The notes under the pieces are model-generated. The model was not told the origin of the DNA. It saw only the letters and a program-made list of their open reading frames with translations, and did not search any database. Below are positions 1-8,869 of a stretch of DNA of 57,487 nucleotides, in pieces. The stretch is from Akkermansia sp. (GTDB taxonomy: Bacteria; Verrucomicrobiota; Verrucomicrobiia; Verrucomicrobiales; Akkermansiaceae): contig NZ_JAJBTT010000007.1 in the NCBI RefSeq assembly GCF_020860705.1, positions 1 to 57,487 on the forward strand, written 5' to 3'. A program made the position numbers and the translations under genes. Position 1 is the first letter of the stretch, and each line of letters begins with the position of its first letter.

Positions 1-299
1 AGGTTGATTTTACTGAATTTTGAACGCCCATATTTTCCATCGGACTGATAATCCGCTTTCATATTTGGCTGCTTAAAAATCGATTTTTTATTTCATATAT
101 CATTACATATTGAATATGAAAAAAATAGCAAATGAATCTAACTATCCGGCAAGGCAAAAAATAACTTTTCCGCATTGTTTGACGACCCTGAATGACTTAT
201 TGTTCCTTCCGGTCCGGGTCATGTTCCCTGCTTCCGTTCCAGACAGGCCCCATTTTCATGACGGCGGAGCCTTTAAGATCACCAGGCCTATCGGCATCC
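1..299. other. AT-rich 5' leader region, no gene seen
   Basis: The first 300 bases are AT-rich compared with the rest of the window and hold no convincing gene. An open frame beginning near 110 is in a different frame from the downstream glycosyltransferase and has no recognisable protein features. The stretch probably carries the promoter of the glycosyltransferase, but no clear -35/-10 pair could be fixed. Confidence 0.5.
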
Positions 300-1370
300 A
301 TGCACCATCCTTTACCAACCGCTTCAGAGGCCCCTCTCGTCAGCATCATCGTTCCCGTGTACAACCTGGAAACATGCGTTTCCTCCTGCCTGGACAGCTT
401 GCTGGCCCAGACCTATTCTCCGGTAGAAATCATTCCGGTCAATGACGGCTCCACAGACCGTACGGCAGACATTCTGAATAGTTACGCTGCCCGGAATCCC
501 GGCATCAAGATCATCACCCAGGACAACGCGGGGGTAGACGCCGCACGCTACTCCGGCATGGACAGGGCGGCAGGGGAATATGTCATGTTTGTGGACGGGG
601 ACGACGCCCTTTTCCCGGACAGCGTGGAAGCCATGGTCCAAATGGCTGTCCGCGAACGGGCGGACATCGTCATCGGAGACTACGTCCGGCACCTGGACCG
701 CTTCGGCCTCTTCCGCAGAAAAGACGGGCAGATACCACACAGCCGGGTGGTGGAGAGAGAAGAGTTCCTGTCCTCTTATTATTCCGGCTTTTTCGGCAGG
801 GACCGGCACGGCCTGTTCTACACCTACGGGAAAATGTGCATCAAGCTTTACAGAAGGGAATTCCTCCTGGCCAACCGCCCCTCTCCCAGTGGACTGAGGT
901 ATGCGGAGGACCAGTTGTTCAACCTTCAGGTCTTTCCGCGGGCGGAACGAATCGCCCTGCTGGCGAAGGAGGTGTATATTTACAAATTCGGCGGCGTGAC
1001 CGGAAACTTGTCCATTTCCCTATTTGACGACATGCTGCGCCTCCACTCCGCCAAACTGACCATGACGGACCGGGAAGACTGGAAAAAAAGCGAACTTGGA
1101 GCCTTCCTGAACAACGTCCGCAGTTTTCTGGCTACCCTGGCCGTTTCCGGAAAACTGACGGCCGGAAACATGCCGGAGATTCTTGAAAAACTGAATGGCA
1201 GTACCATCTGGCGCCAGGCGCAGGAAGCCTATCCGGCCCTCCATGACGCTTTCCTTTCCGCCATGCGCCGGAATGACGCCGCAGCAGCCTACGGAGAGCT
1301 CAACCGCCACACCCTCCTGAAAAAAATCGCCTACAGGCTGCGCCGGGTCATCCTTAAATTGGTCCGCTGA
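300..1370 (+). CDS. Glycosyltransferase family 2 (GT-A fold)
   Basis: Probable inverting nucleotide-sugar glycosyltransferase acting at the cytoplasmic face of the membrane on cell-surface polysaccharide or glycolipid. The GT2 signature is clear: VSIIVPVYN near the N-terminus, then the NDGSTDRT nucleotide-binding segment, then FVDGDDA, whose acidic residues coordinate the divalent metal. At about 356 residues it has the usual length of a single-domain GT2 with a basic C-terminal tail. The ATG at 300 places the beta-strand about 13 residues from the start; in-frame alternatives at 258 and 192 only add a low-complexity N-terminus. No Shine-Dalgarno decides between them. It stands alone on the plus strand, convergent with the secreted-protein genes that follow, so its acceptor cannot be inferred. 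Confidence 0.88.
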   Translation: MHHPLPTASEAPLVSIIVPVYNLETCVSSCLDSLLAQTYSPVEIIPVNDGSTDRTADILNSYAARNPGIKIITQDNAGVDAARYSGMDRAAGEYVMFVDGDDALFPDSVEAMVQMAVRERADIVIGDYVRHLDRFGLFRRKDGQIPHSRVVEREEFLSSYYSGFFGRDRHGLFYTYGKMCIKLYRREFLLANRPSPSGLRYAEDQLFNLQVFPRAERIALLAKEVYIYKFGGVTGNLSISLFDDMLRLHSAKLTMTDREDWKKSELGAFLNNVRSFLATLAVSGKLTAGNMPEILEKLNGSTIWRQAQEAYPALHDAFLSAMRRNDAAAAYGELNRHTLLKKIAYRLRRVILKLVR

Positions 1371-1528
1371 ACGCATTTCCGCGCCGGGGCATTCCCCATC
1401 TTCCCCCATCTCTGATAAAAAGCACGGGGCCGCTTTCCCAAAAGCAAAAATCACGCGGGAAGAAGAACCAGGCAAAAGTCCGTTCTCCCGTTTTCCCTAT
1501 TCCGGAACAACGCGCCGCCAGGACCGCC

Positions 1529-2434
1529 TTATTTTTTCTTATCCCTGATTTCCCCTCTCATGCCCACCTTCACGTCTACAGGAATGGCAACCGGTTCCAA
1601 GGGGACCTTGTAAACCATCCGGAACCTGAGCTTTTGGAGATGATCCGGAGCTTCAAACTGAAGGCGCTTTGTCCATTCTCTGGAAGAAGAGCTACTACTG
1701 GAGCCTCCTCCCCGGGAATCGGTCTCCAGCGGTTCATCCTTCTCATTGAGGATTTCAAAGCCCTCCAGGTCAAAGATGCCCTCCACTGCCAGCCCTAATG
1801 ACACCTCAATCATTTTTTTGCCTTCCTCTTCAAACGATTTGCATTCTTCAAGGAAAAACCTGCCTGTGGGTACATGTTCAGGTAGGGCAATATCTTCGTC
1901 TCCCATATCCTCCCGTCCATCGTTCCCAGGCAAAGGCGTATTCATTTCAGCACCTTTTTCCAGAGGGAGCTCATAAACAAGACTTTTCATGGAACGGGAG
2001 AGGGGCACGCGGAATACTCCTTTCAACCGTATCCAGGAAGCAGCCGGAGAAGGCAGCTCTCCGGCAACTCCATTGACGGGCGCCCATACCATTCCATTCT
2101 CACTGCGTGAATACATACTGCCTAACCTGAACTCTACCGGAGCCAGTTTCCTGCCGGTGGAATCTGTCGCCTCCAGGTATTGAATACGGTTATTGTGTTG
2201 CGTGGCAAACCCCCATGGTTCCTTAACGGTAAAATTTACGACAAATTCCAAATGAAGGGAAGACTCCTGCAATTGTCCGTTGATCCATATTCTGTCTTTT
2301 TCCAAGCCTACGGAAGTAAAAACGGCCTTCACCGGATTTTTTTCCTCCGGATTGACGCCGCCCCATGCCACCATCCCTGAAACCATGGCAGCACACAACA
2401 AAAACCGCACGTAAATGATGCCCTGCCTGTTCAT
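1529..2434 (-). CDS. Secreted protein of unknown function, B-type paralogue (copy D)
   Basis: I do not recognise a named family. The product (about 301 residues) starts MNRQGIIYVRFLLCAAMVSG, a signal peptide, so this ATG is chosen over an upstream start at 2497 that would run into the preceding gene. It is a clear paralogue of the gene at 3409-4329: both have a central PAASWIRLKG-like segment, RVPL, VYELPL, LPG near residue 165, and a C-terminal IPVD...G...GEIR block. A run of seven serines (SSSSSSS) lies near residue 250. The gene starts one base after the stop of the gene at 2436-3302 and is the last of four co-directional genes. Predicted to be beta-rich and periplasmic or surface-exposed; function unknown. 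Confidence 0.85.
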   Translation of the reverse strand: MNRQGIIYVRFLLCAAMVSGMVAWGGVNPEEKNPVKAVFTSVGLEKDRIWINGQLQESSLHLEFVVNFTVKEPWGFATQHNNRIQYLEATDSTGRKLAPVEFRLGSMYSRSENGMVWAPVNGVAGELPSPAASWIRLKGVFRVPLSRSMKSLVYELPLEKGAEMNTPLPGNDGREDMGDEDIALPEHVPTGRFFLEECKSFEEEGKKMIEVSLGLAVEGIFDLEGFEILNEKDEPLETDSRGGGSSSSSSSREWTKRLQFEAPDHLQKLRFRMVYKVPLEPVAIPVDVKVGMRGEIRDKKK

Positions 2435-2435
2435 C

Positions 2436-3302
2436 CTAGCCCTCCTTATGCTGAGTATCCTGCTGTTCCATAACGCCGAAGAGGCCGCACCGGGCATGGA
2501 AGGGGGCCAGGATCTTCCTTAACCCCGCCGCATAGTTAACGGAGACCTTCACCTCCTTTTTCTTTTCTCCCTTCACACGGAAGAACTGATGCCAGTTATA
2601 ACTCCCCGGGGAACGCCCGGAGCCGGAGCCATAATCCTCCTCCAGCAGCGGCGTCCCATCCCCGGAATACAGTTCAATAGCCAGAAAGCCAAATGGAACC
2701 GTAGAAAATACCCTAATCCTCAGGATATGCCCATCCTCATCATTTCCACCTTCATCATAGTAACCTTTCAGTTCCGCCTTCACCTCCGCACCATCTATTC
2801 CGGCATCCTTGAGAACCAGAGGAACGGAGAAATCCTTCACCATCGTTTTCAGTGTGACACTTTCCGATACGGCGGCCTTGCTGTACATGATGAGGGGTAT
2901 CTTTCCCCTGGCTTCCACCCATCTGGCCCCTTCAGAAGGCAGCCATGAATCCGTACTCAAAAAAATTGTTCCTGCTCTATCACTCTTTTCCAAAGTGAAG
3001 GCGGTATTATAAGAGCAGGACAGTTTGGAGGGAGAACTTCCTTCCGAATCCGCCATGGTCACTTCGGAACCGTCCTCATCCTCATAAGCAACCTTCCATG
3101 AAGGAGAGATTTCCCTGACCTTTAAATTCATGGAAAATGACTGGCTGGCAGAAGAGGCCTCCCCCGGGTCCGTCTGTCTCGTGTGCCATTCATCCAGGGA
3201 AACGGTGACACCGGGTTCTTCAGGGCTTTCCTTTCCGGCAACGGCGCCGGAAACGGGAGCGAAACAGAAAACAGCCAGACAGATCAGGCAGTGATAACAC
3301 AT
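2436..3302 (-). CDS. Secreted protein of unknown function, A-type paralogue (copy C)
   Basis: Unrecognised family, about 288 residues. The start at 3302 gives MCYHCLICLAVFCFAPVSG, a plausible signal peptide; a longer frame to 3497 overlaps the previous gene and lacks an export signal. It resembles the gene at 4332-5168: the segment RWVEARGKIPLIM matches RWVSIKGNIPLLI there, and both have VNY followed by a G(L)xG C-terminus. Unlike the other three genes, its C-terminal PVD motif reads APFHARCG, so this copy has diverged at the best conserved position. The stop is one base from the start of the next gene, which implies a shared transcript. It may be a decaying or re-specialised copy. Confidence 0.82.
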   Translation of the reverse strand: MCYHCLICLAVFCFAPVSGAVAGKESPEEPGVTVSLDEWHTRQTDPGEASSASQSFSMNLKVREISPSWKVAYEDEDGSEVTMADSEGSSPSKLSCSYNTAFTLEKSDRAGTIFLSTDSWLPSEGARWVEARGKIPLIMYSKAAVSESVTLKTMVKDFSVPLVLKDAGIDGAEVKAELKGYYDEGGNDEDGHILRIRVFSTVPFGFLAIELYSGDGTPLLEEDYGSGSGRSPGSYNWHQFFRVKGEKKKEVKVSVNYAAGLRKILAPFHARCGLFGVMEQQDTQHKEG

Positions 3303-3408
3303 AGGCAAAGGGTTAATGGGAGGGGGTTTGTATCCTAACATTTCTTTAGCGTGGCACAAGTTGAAAAAGGCAAGCCCTCCAAGAACCGGCCCCAATTCCG
3401 GCAAAACG

Positions 3409-4329
3409 TTATCCGTCCCTTTTTTCTTTCCTCTTTTCCGGCGCTTCCCGTATTTCCCCTCCAATTCCAAACCTGGCGTCCACAGGAAAGGAAACATACT
3501 TCAGTTCTGCCCTGTAAATCAACCGGATTCTGCACCTATTCATATCCATTTTTTCCGGAGGCGAAAATCTAAAATTCGCCGTCCAGCTCTTTGATTCTTC
3601 ATCGATGGAGGAGCTGCCGGGACTTTCGTAATCCAGTACCTTTCCCTCTTCGTCAAGAATCTGAAATTTTTCCAGATAAAAGAGGTTATTCGTATCCAGG
3701 CCAATTTTCAAAACGAGGTGTTTTTCTCCGCTTTCCTCCTCCCACTCGCATCTTTCCACGTACAGGGTCCCCATGGGAAAATCGTTTAATTCCACCACAT
3801 CGTCCATATTCCCGCCATTCATTTCCTCACTGCCCGGCAACGGAATGAAGGAGGATGCTCCCTGTTTTAAAGGCAGTTCATAAACGGGGCTTTCCAGCAG
3901 GCGCTCCAGAGGAACTCTCAGGCTTCCCTTCATCCGGAACCATGAGCAGCCGGCGGGAGGCAGCTTGGCCGCAGTGCCTTCAATTTCTGCAAAACACACC
4001 CCTTTTTCGTGACGTCCATTCAGCCATCCCAAGTAAAATTCCACGGAAGACAACTCCGTCCCATTCGCATCCCATATTCCCAGAGACTGGCTTTCCAAAA
4101 AGGACTGATCTCCAAGCTCCCAGGGCTCAGGGACAACAAGGACGGCGCGGCATTGCCATTTAAGTTCATCCCCCCAATGGTCATTTTCCCGGCTGCGCCT
4201 TAATTCCGCCTCCTTAAAAATCACGCCCACTTTTTCCTCCTTCTTTTTCTCCCCGGCTCCGTGGCACGGCAGCCAGCTCATAAGGCAGCAGCCAAGGCCG
4301 CACCATAAGTAATATACCGTGTTCATCAT
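3409..4329 (-). CDS. Secreted protein of unknown function, B-type paralogue (copy B)
   Basis: Unrecognised family, 306 residues. It opens with MMNTVYYLWCGLGCCLMSWL, a hydrophobic export signal; the second Met is an equally possible start. Shared with the 1529-2434 gene are SWFRMKGSLRVPL, VYELPLKQGA, an LPGSEE segment, an acidic middle and the C-terminal FPVDARFGIGGEIRE block, followed by a charged KRKEKR tail. It begins two bases after the stop of the A-type gene upstream (4332-5168), so the A and B products are very probably made together. About 107 bases separate its stop from the next A-type gene. No catalytic motif is visible; a structural or ligand-binding role is possible but not shown. 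Confidence 0.85.
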   Translation of the reverse strand: MMNTVYYLWCGLGCCLMSWLPCHGAGEKKKEEKVGVIFKEAELRRSRENDHWGDELKWQCRAVLVVPEPWELGDQSFLESQSLGIWDANGTELSSVEFYLGWLNGRHEKGVCFAEIEGTAAKLPPAGCSWFRMKGSLRVPLERLLESPVYELPLKQGASSFIPLPGSEEMNGGNMDDVVELNDFPMGTLYVERCEWEEESGEKHLVLKIGLDTNNLFYLEKFQILDEEGKVLDYESPGSSSIDEESKSWTANFRFSPPEKMDMNRCRIRLIYRAELKYVSFPVDARFGIGGEIREAPEKRKEKRDG

Positions 4330-4331
4330 CC

Positions 4332-5168
4332 CTACTGCTGTAAAGTTTCCTGAAGCATTCCGGACAATCCAAATTTCATATCCACAGGAACGTTGATCCG
4401 CTTCAATTCAGTCATATAGTTCACCAATACCTTTATTTTCCCTTGTTCGCCGGGGTCCAGACTGTATTCCCAATTCCACATGCAGCAACCGTTGGAGGCG
4501 GACGAGCGATCCCAGTTCCAATTTTTTCCCAGAATGGGCGTGCCGTTGGATTTCATGAGCGTCACGTCGCATATGCCCAGGATGCAAGGAGATTTCAAAG
4601 TCACTGCCAATTTTATTTTCCCGGAATCCTTGCTGAGAGACCATTCTATTTTCAGGCTGGTCTTAACATCCTCCAGCCGTCCGTCATCCATCAGGGCGCT
4701 CTCTTTCAGAACGAGAGTTTTCTCTTCCTTTTTCTCATCCATGGAGAAAAGAACCCCTTCCGACGTCACCTCCTTTTCCGCGATCAGGAGCGGAATATTC
4801 CCTTTTATACTTACCCAGCGTGCTTCCGGAGAGGGGATCCAATGTTCCATATTCGACCTTAGTTCCGGCTCATCGGAATTCAGTAGATTATCATAATCGG
4901 AAGGAGCTCCGCCACCGCCAGTGGAATCACGTATGTCAAGACGGATATCCTTCTCCCTGCAATCGATAATCTTAGCGACGCCGGGAATGGAAAAACCCAG
5001 CTTGATCCTAAATTTTTTCCCCGGGTTTTCTATTCCGGGTTCCCATGAAGTTTTACTTGAAGCCGATAGGAAAACCGCGGAAACCGTCTTTTCCGGAGGG
5101 TCTTCATCGCCCGGAGCAGAAATGCCTGCAAAGAGGCACAGGACGGGAATGATGGGGAAAAAATTCAT
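4332..5168 (-). CDS. Secreted protein of unknown function, A-type paralogue (copy A)
   Basis: Unrecognised family, 278 residues, first gene of the four-gene minus-strand run. The N-terminus MNFFPIIPVLCLFAGISAPG is a signal peptide. The product has a Gly-rich stretch near residue 85, the RWVSIKGNIPLLI segment shared with copy C, several Cys and Trp residues in the last third (NGCCMWNWEY) and the C-terminal INVPVDMKFGLSG block that is common to all four paralogues. The stop lies two bases before the start of the B-type gene. Nothing in the immediate neighbourhood (a cysteine hydrolase about 430 bases upstream) suggests a pathway. Confidence 0.85.
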   Translation of the reverse strand: MNFFPIIPVLCLFAGISAPGDEDPPEKTVSAVFLSASSKTSWEPGIENPGKKFRIKLGFSIPGVAKIIDCREKDIRLDIRDSTGGGGAPSDYDNLLNSDEPELRSNMEHWIPSPEARWVSIKGNIPLLIAEKEVTSEGVLFSMDEKKEEKTLVLKESALMDDGRLEDVKTSLKIEWSLSKDSGKIKLAVTLKSPCILGICDVTLMKSNGTPILGKNWNWDRSSASNGCCMWNWEYSLDPGEQGKIKVLVNYMTELKRINVPVDMKFGLSGMLQETLQQ

Positions 5169-5603
5169 AGAGGCAGTTTTTATAGTAATTCACGCTAACA
5201 TTTCCCTTTCAAGGAGCAAGGGCAAAATGCAGATCCATGAAATTCTGCTCCGTTTCCTTTTCTCCGGAATAGAGGAAATACGGAATTCCTCCACCCATGA
5301 ACACTTCTTCGCAGCCGCAGCAACTATTCTTTTAAGGCTGTCCCGGTCTTGGTGCAGCAAGCCTTCCCATGAGAGGACGCTATCATTTCCATGCCGATCA
5401 ACCGCGCTTGCATGGCGGATAACATGATGGAAATGCCCTTGAAGAGCGTCTTCCAAAAAAACAGGCACGCATCATGATTTGCTCCTGGCAGGCATGTTCA
5501 GCCTCTCCATTATCCTATACACCGGCCTATTCTGCCGGGAGCTCTGTCTGCCACGATGGCATCTACCTGTTGACGACGGCATGTCCCGTCAACAGGCGCT
5601 GTT
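5169..5603. other. Gene-free intergenic stretch
   Basis: No gene can be supported here. A 92-codon minus-strand frame (5190-5468) lacks a domain, export signal or ribosome-binding site and is opposed by another open frame. The 3' part carries the hairpin listed at 5566-5596. The stretch presumably contains the promoter of the four-gene secreted-protein run reading leftwards from 5168. Confidence 0.5.
5566..5596 (-). terminator. Stem-loop downstream of the cysteine hydrolase
   Basis: Ten-base perfect arms, CCTGTTGACG (5566-5575) and CGTCAACAGG (5587-5596), flank an 11-base loop just after the hydrolase stop. There is no U-tract, so it may be an RNA end or stability hairpin and not a classical intrinsic terminator. 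Confidence 0.45.
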
Positions 5604-6143
5604 CTAAGCCTCAAGCTGGCTTGCCAGCTTAATTTCAGCAAACGTTCCATTTAATCCCGCCATGTAGGCATCATGCACGACGGCAGCCGGCAGAAACCTC
5701 TCCATCATCGTCAAATCCCTGGTAGCGCAGGCATCATACAACAGGGTCACGGGAATGCCATGATCTTTCGCCGCGCGTACTGTCGTATCGATGCACATAT
5801 GCGTCATCATTCCGCAAACGACCAGTTCACTCACCTTCCTGGCACGTAAAAGTTCCAGAAGATTCGTCTGGAAAAAGCTGTTGGGCGTATGCTTGACCAC
5901 CACCGGCTCATCACTCAAGGGAGCAATATCAGGATGGATTTCAGCGCCGAACGTATTCGGAACAAAAAACGGAGCGTCCGGACTGGCGTTAATATGCTGG
6001 ACAAAGATGACCGGGGCCCTTTTCTCCCGAAACCGGCTTAATACGGCCTTTACCTGTTCAAGCGCTTGAACGGCGCCGACCAGTTCAAACTTCCCTCCGG
6101 GGAAATAATCATTCTGAATATCAATAATAAGTAACGCATGCAT
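5604..6143 (-). CDS. Cysteine hydrolase, isochorismatase/nicotinamidase superfamily
   Basis: Probable amidohydrolase of the isochorismatase-like fold; the substrate (nicotinamide, a ureido compound or isochorismate) cannot be fixed from sequence. The triad is intact: Asp8 in LLIIDIQNDYF, Lys84 in VKHTPNSF and Cys117 in GMMTHMCIDTT. The length, about 179 residues, is normal. The start at 6143 is preferred over an in-frame ATG at 6164 because a GGAGAGG sequence lies nine bases before it, one of the few good Shine-Dalgarno sites in the window, and because the family usually begins within a few residues of the first strand. The gene is monocistronic, ending in a hairpin. The HMCIDTT context without the metal-binding DxHxxxH of nicotinamidases argues against PncA. 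Confidence 0.9.
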   Translation of the reverse strand: MHALLIIDIQNDYFPGGKFELVGAVQALEQVKAVLSRFREKRAPVIFVQHINASPDAPFFVPNTFGAEIHPDIAPLSDEPVVVKHTPNSFFQTNLLELLRARKVSELVVCGMMTHMCIDTTVRAAKDHGIPVTLLYDACATRDLTMMERFLPAAVVHDAYMAGLNGTFAEIKLASQLEA

Positions 6144-6640
6144 CAGTTGTTGCCTCTCCGTCATTTTTTATCCAATATACGAATCCTATATCTGTTTAAT
6201 TTTATTCTCAAAGAGTTTTCCTGTCAAATACGGGTCTCCTCTTACCAAGCCTTCTGCAAACGCTCATCCTGCTCCGCCATGGTATTGGTACACCGCACGC
6301 CGGGCTGTTCTGCCAAGTTGGACGGCATGTTCCATTTGTCTAATAAAGAGCATGAAATGCCCCCTGCTCCGCCCGTCCATGGCGTATGGCGCTCATTCGG
6401 TAAATGGGCCAGGACCAGGTCAACCTGATCGCCGGAATTCCGCGGGTCCGGATTATGCCCGGTGCCGACGGAATGTCAGCCAATGCCCCGGCATGTCCGC
6501 GAACGGCCGCGGTCGTGACCGTTTCTGCTCCGGAGCGGCACCTTCACAAAAACGCCGCTCCTGTTGCTTCAAAGCCTTTGCCGGAAACGGCAAAGGCTTT
6601 GAACAGGGCGTCCTTTCCGGACGCAAAAGGCCTTGGAACC
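6144..6640. other. Intergenic stretch with terminator, no gene
   Basis: About 500 bases without a credible gene. It holds the upstream region of the cysteine hydrolase (AT-rich, 6165-6240) and the strong hairpin that closes the TPR gene (6568-6603). Open frames here are antisense extensions of the TPR gene. Confidence 0.5.
6568..6603 (-). terminator. Long perfect hairpin after the TPR gene
   Basis: A 16-base-pair perfect stem (TTCAAAGCCTTTGCCG with its complement) closes on a GAAA tetraloop at 6584-6587. It lies 38 bases beyond the stop of the minus-strand TPR gene. There is no run of U after it, so termination would need another factor, or the hairpin protects the mRNA 3' end. Confidence 0.6.
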
Positions 6641-8023
6641 TTAATTGCTGTAAGAAGATTCCACGCGCTTGGCTACGTCGCGGTAGCCGTATTCGGCGTC
6701 GTAAATCTGCTGGAATGCCGCCAGGGATTCTTCCTTCCGGCCCAGCTTTTCATAAAGCAGGCCGATCATGTAAAGAATTTCCTTCTTGGTGTCATTCATT
6801 TCAATCAATTCCTTGTTGGCTTCCTCCAACTGGCGCAGGGCCATGTCATGCATGTTCTTGGCGTCATAGCATTTGCCGAGCAGCAGCATGGCGCGGATGC
6901 GGATATGGGGATTGTTACGGGCGCGCTGGAGCTCCGGAATGGCTTCCGTATAATTGCCGCATTCAAAGAGGGCCTGCCCGAGCTCAAAACGCGTCTGCGG
7001 GTCCGTGGGGTTGTTTTCCACACGCTGGCGGCACAGGACCACCTGCTGTTCCGCGGCTTCCTTGCTGAACTGGGCCATCTGTTCCTGAAGCTCCTTGTTG
7101 TCCGGATCAGCGGCGGCGCGGCGGCGGAGGTCTTCCACCTGGGCCTTGCGGTAGCGCTCATTCATTTCCGTGGCCTTGTTTTCCAGGGAAATGTCATTAT
7201 TGCTGAGGCTGAACGCATAGTTGTAGAAGGAATAGGCATTTGCCCAGTCTTCCATCTGTTCATAGGTGCCGGCAATGTCGCGCACGACCGCCAGATCCTG
7301 CTGGTTCTGGGCATAACGGGCCGAGAGAAGCCCCAGGCGTTCTTCCAGTTCCGCACGGGTGAGACCTTTCTTGTCGCTCTTGTCCAGGGCGTTCGTTTCC
7401 GCGGAATTCTTCATCACGTCCTTGAAGCTCTTGGCCTCCTCCCACTTCTGCTGCTCCATCGTGGCGCGGGCCATGCAATCCTTTTCACTCTTGACGGCCA
7501 GGCTGTCCGTGGGGTCCAGCTTCACAATGTCATGGTACACTTCCGCCGCTTTGGCCGACATGCCCCGGGCCACGTAATGGGAGGCCAGCATGTGGAGCAT
7601 TTTCTTGTTGCCGGGATGGCCCTGGCGGACGGTTTCCAGCGCAAAGGCGGCCAGATCGGGAAAGTCCACATCCATGGCGGCCGCGTACAGGGCTTCATTC
7701 ACCGGAATGCTGAAAGGATCATTTTCCAATTCGTCTTCCAAGGCGGAAAGCTGGGTGGCCGCATCCTTTTTGGAGGAAGTGAGCTTGCTGGTGCTGATCT
7801 TCATGCCGCTGAACAGCCCAGCCTTCCTGGCCTCCGGATTCAGCTTGATTTCACAGGCGCGCAAGGCCTTGCGGCCTTCCAGAAAGCCGGGAAGCTGCTT
7901 CACCAGGGCCTTGAGCAGGCTGACAGCGTAAGGATAATTGTTCATGTCCACCGCCTGGCGGGCGCGCACCCAAAATTCGGCCTGCTGCGGGGTCAACTGT
8001 TCTTCTGTAATCGTTTCAATCAT
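6641..8023 (-). CDS. Tetratricopeptide-repeat protein
   Basis: A 460-residue soluble protein without signal peptide, built of TPR-like helical pairs. Clear repeat units are seen near residues 155-190 (MLASHYVARGMSAKAAEVYHD), around 265-290 (EQMEDWANAYSFYNYAFSLS), 345-375 (ELGQALFECGNYTEAIPELQ), 380-410 and 425-450 (GLLYEKLGRKEESLAAFQQI). A charged helical linker lies around 195-240. TPR proteins act as scaffolds, and no catalytic domain is present. It is divergent from rsuA, with about 140 bases between them that must hold both promoters. The single-gene unit ends in a strong hairpin. A cytoplasmic scaffold or assembly factor is the most that can be said. Confidence 0.88.
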   Translation of the reverse strand: MIETITEEQLTPQQAEFWVRARQAVDMNNYPYAVSLLKALVKQLPGFLEGRKALRACEIKLNPEARKAGLFSGMKISTSKLTSSKKDAATQLSALEDELENDPFSIPVNEALYAAAMDVDFPDLAAFALETVRQGHPGNKKMLHMLASHYVARGMSAKAAEVYHDIVKLDPTDSLAVKSEKDCMARATMEQQKWEEAKSFKDVMKNSAETNALDKSDKKGLTRAELEERLGLLSARYAQNQQDLAVVRDIAGTYEQMEDWANAYSFYNYAFSLSNNDISLENKATEMNERYRKAQVEDLRRRAAADPDNKELQEQMAQFSKEAAEQQVVLCRQRVENNPTDPQTRFELGQALFECGNYTEAIPELQRARNNPHIRIRAMLLLGKCYDAKNMHDMALRQLEEANKELIEMNDTKKEILYMIGLLYEKLGRKEESLAAFQQIYDAEYGYRDVAKRVESSYSN

Positions 8024-8161
8024 GGAACTCTATAAGCGTAAATGGTGAACAACGGAGGCAACCCAAACAGGAAGCCCCCGCATGTAATAGTTTAATGCTA
8101 TCAGCCGGGGAGGCATACTTCAACCTTGTTTTTTGTTCCCGTTAGGAAAAAAATACGCCGC

Positions 8162-8854
8162 ATGAGACTGGATGCTCTTTTATCCCGCTACGGGTACTGT
8201 TCCAGGCGGGAAGCCCCGGGCTGGATCAAACGCCACTCCATCACGTTCAAGGGGGTACCCTGCACCGGTCCGACGGACAAGGTGCAGGCGGACGGCATCC
8301 TGCTGGACGGGGAACCGGTGGAATTTCCGGACGGCCTGTATGCGGCCCTTTACAAGCCCCTGGGGTACACGTGCAGCCATGACGATGAAGAAGGGGATGT
8401 GATCTACGACCTGCTGCCCTTCCAATGGAGGCACAGGAATCCTGCGGTTTCCTCCGTAGGACGCCTGGACAAGGAAACGTCCGGACTGCTTCTCCTCACG
8501 GACGACGGGAAATTCATTCACCGGATGACGTCCCCCAAACATCATGTTTCCAAGGTTTATGAAGCCGTTACGGAAGAGGACATTCCGGCGGATGCCGTGG
8601 AACTGTTCGCTTCCGGAACCCTTACGCTGAACGGGGAGGACCGCCCCTGCGCTCCTGCTGCGCTGGAAATCCTGGAACCGCGCCGTGCCCGATTGACGCT
8701 GACGGAGGGGAAGTACCACCAGGTGCGCCGCATGCTGGCCGCCGTAGGCGCCCCCGTAGCTTCCCTGTGCCGCATTTCCATCGGCGCCCTGCATCTAGAC
8801 GACCTGAATCTGGAACCGGGGGAGTGGACGCCCATCCGTCCGGATGCGCTGTAA
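8162..8854 (+). CDS. rsuA: 16S rRNA pseudouridine synthase, RsuA family
   Basis: Isomerises a specific uridine in rRNA to pseudouridine; by family most likely U516 of 16S rRNA, although RluB/E/F-type specificity is not excluded. The protein (about 230 residues) has an N-terminal S4 RNA-binding domain (MRLDALLSRYGYCSRREA to about residue 55), then the catalytic domain with GRLDKETSGLLLLT, Asp103 being the nucleophile, and a C-terminal KYHQVRRMLAAVG motif. The start at 8162 begins the S4 domain exactly; an in-frame ATG at 8126 only adds basic residues. The next gene, an RluA-type synthase, starts 15 bases after its stop, so two RNA-modifying enzymes share a transcript. Confidence 0.93.
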   Translation: MRLDALLSRYGYCSRREAPGWIKRHSITFKGVPCTGPTDKVQADGILLDGEPVEFPDGLYAALYKPLGYTCSHDDEEGDVIYDLLPFQWRHRNPAVSSVGRLDKETSGLLLLTDDGKFIHRMTSPKHHVSKVYEAVTEEDIPADAVELFASGTLTLNGEDRPCAPAALEILEPRRARLTLTEGKYHQVRRMLAAVGAPVASLCRISIGALHLDDLNLEPGEWTPIRPDAL

Positions 8855-8869
8855 TCCTACCCGTTCGCC

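Noticed and set aside
5190..5468. 92-codon minus-strand frame between the hydrolase and the secreted-protein run
   Set aside because: No signal peptide, domain or ribosome-binding site, and overlapped by other frames; treated as intergenic.
6404..8035. 543-codon plus-strand frame opposite the TPR gene
   Set aside because: Antisense shadow; the minus-strand product has clear TPR units and a proper start and terminator.
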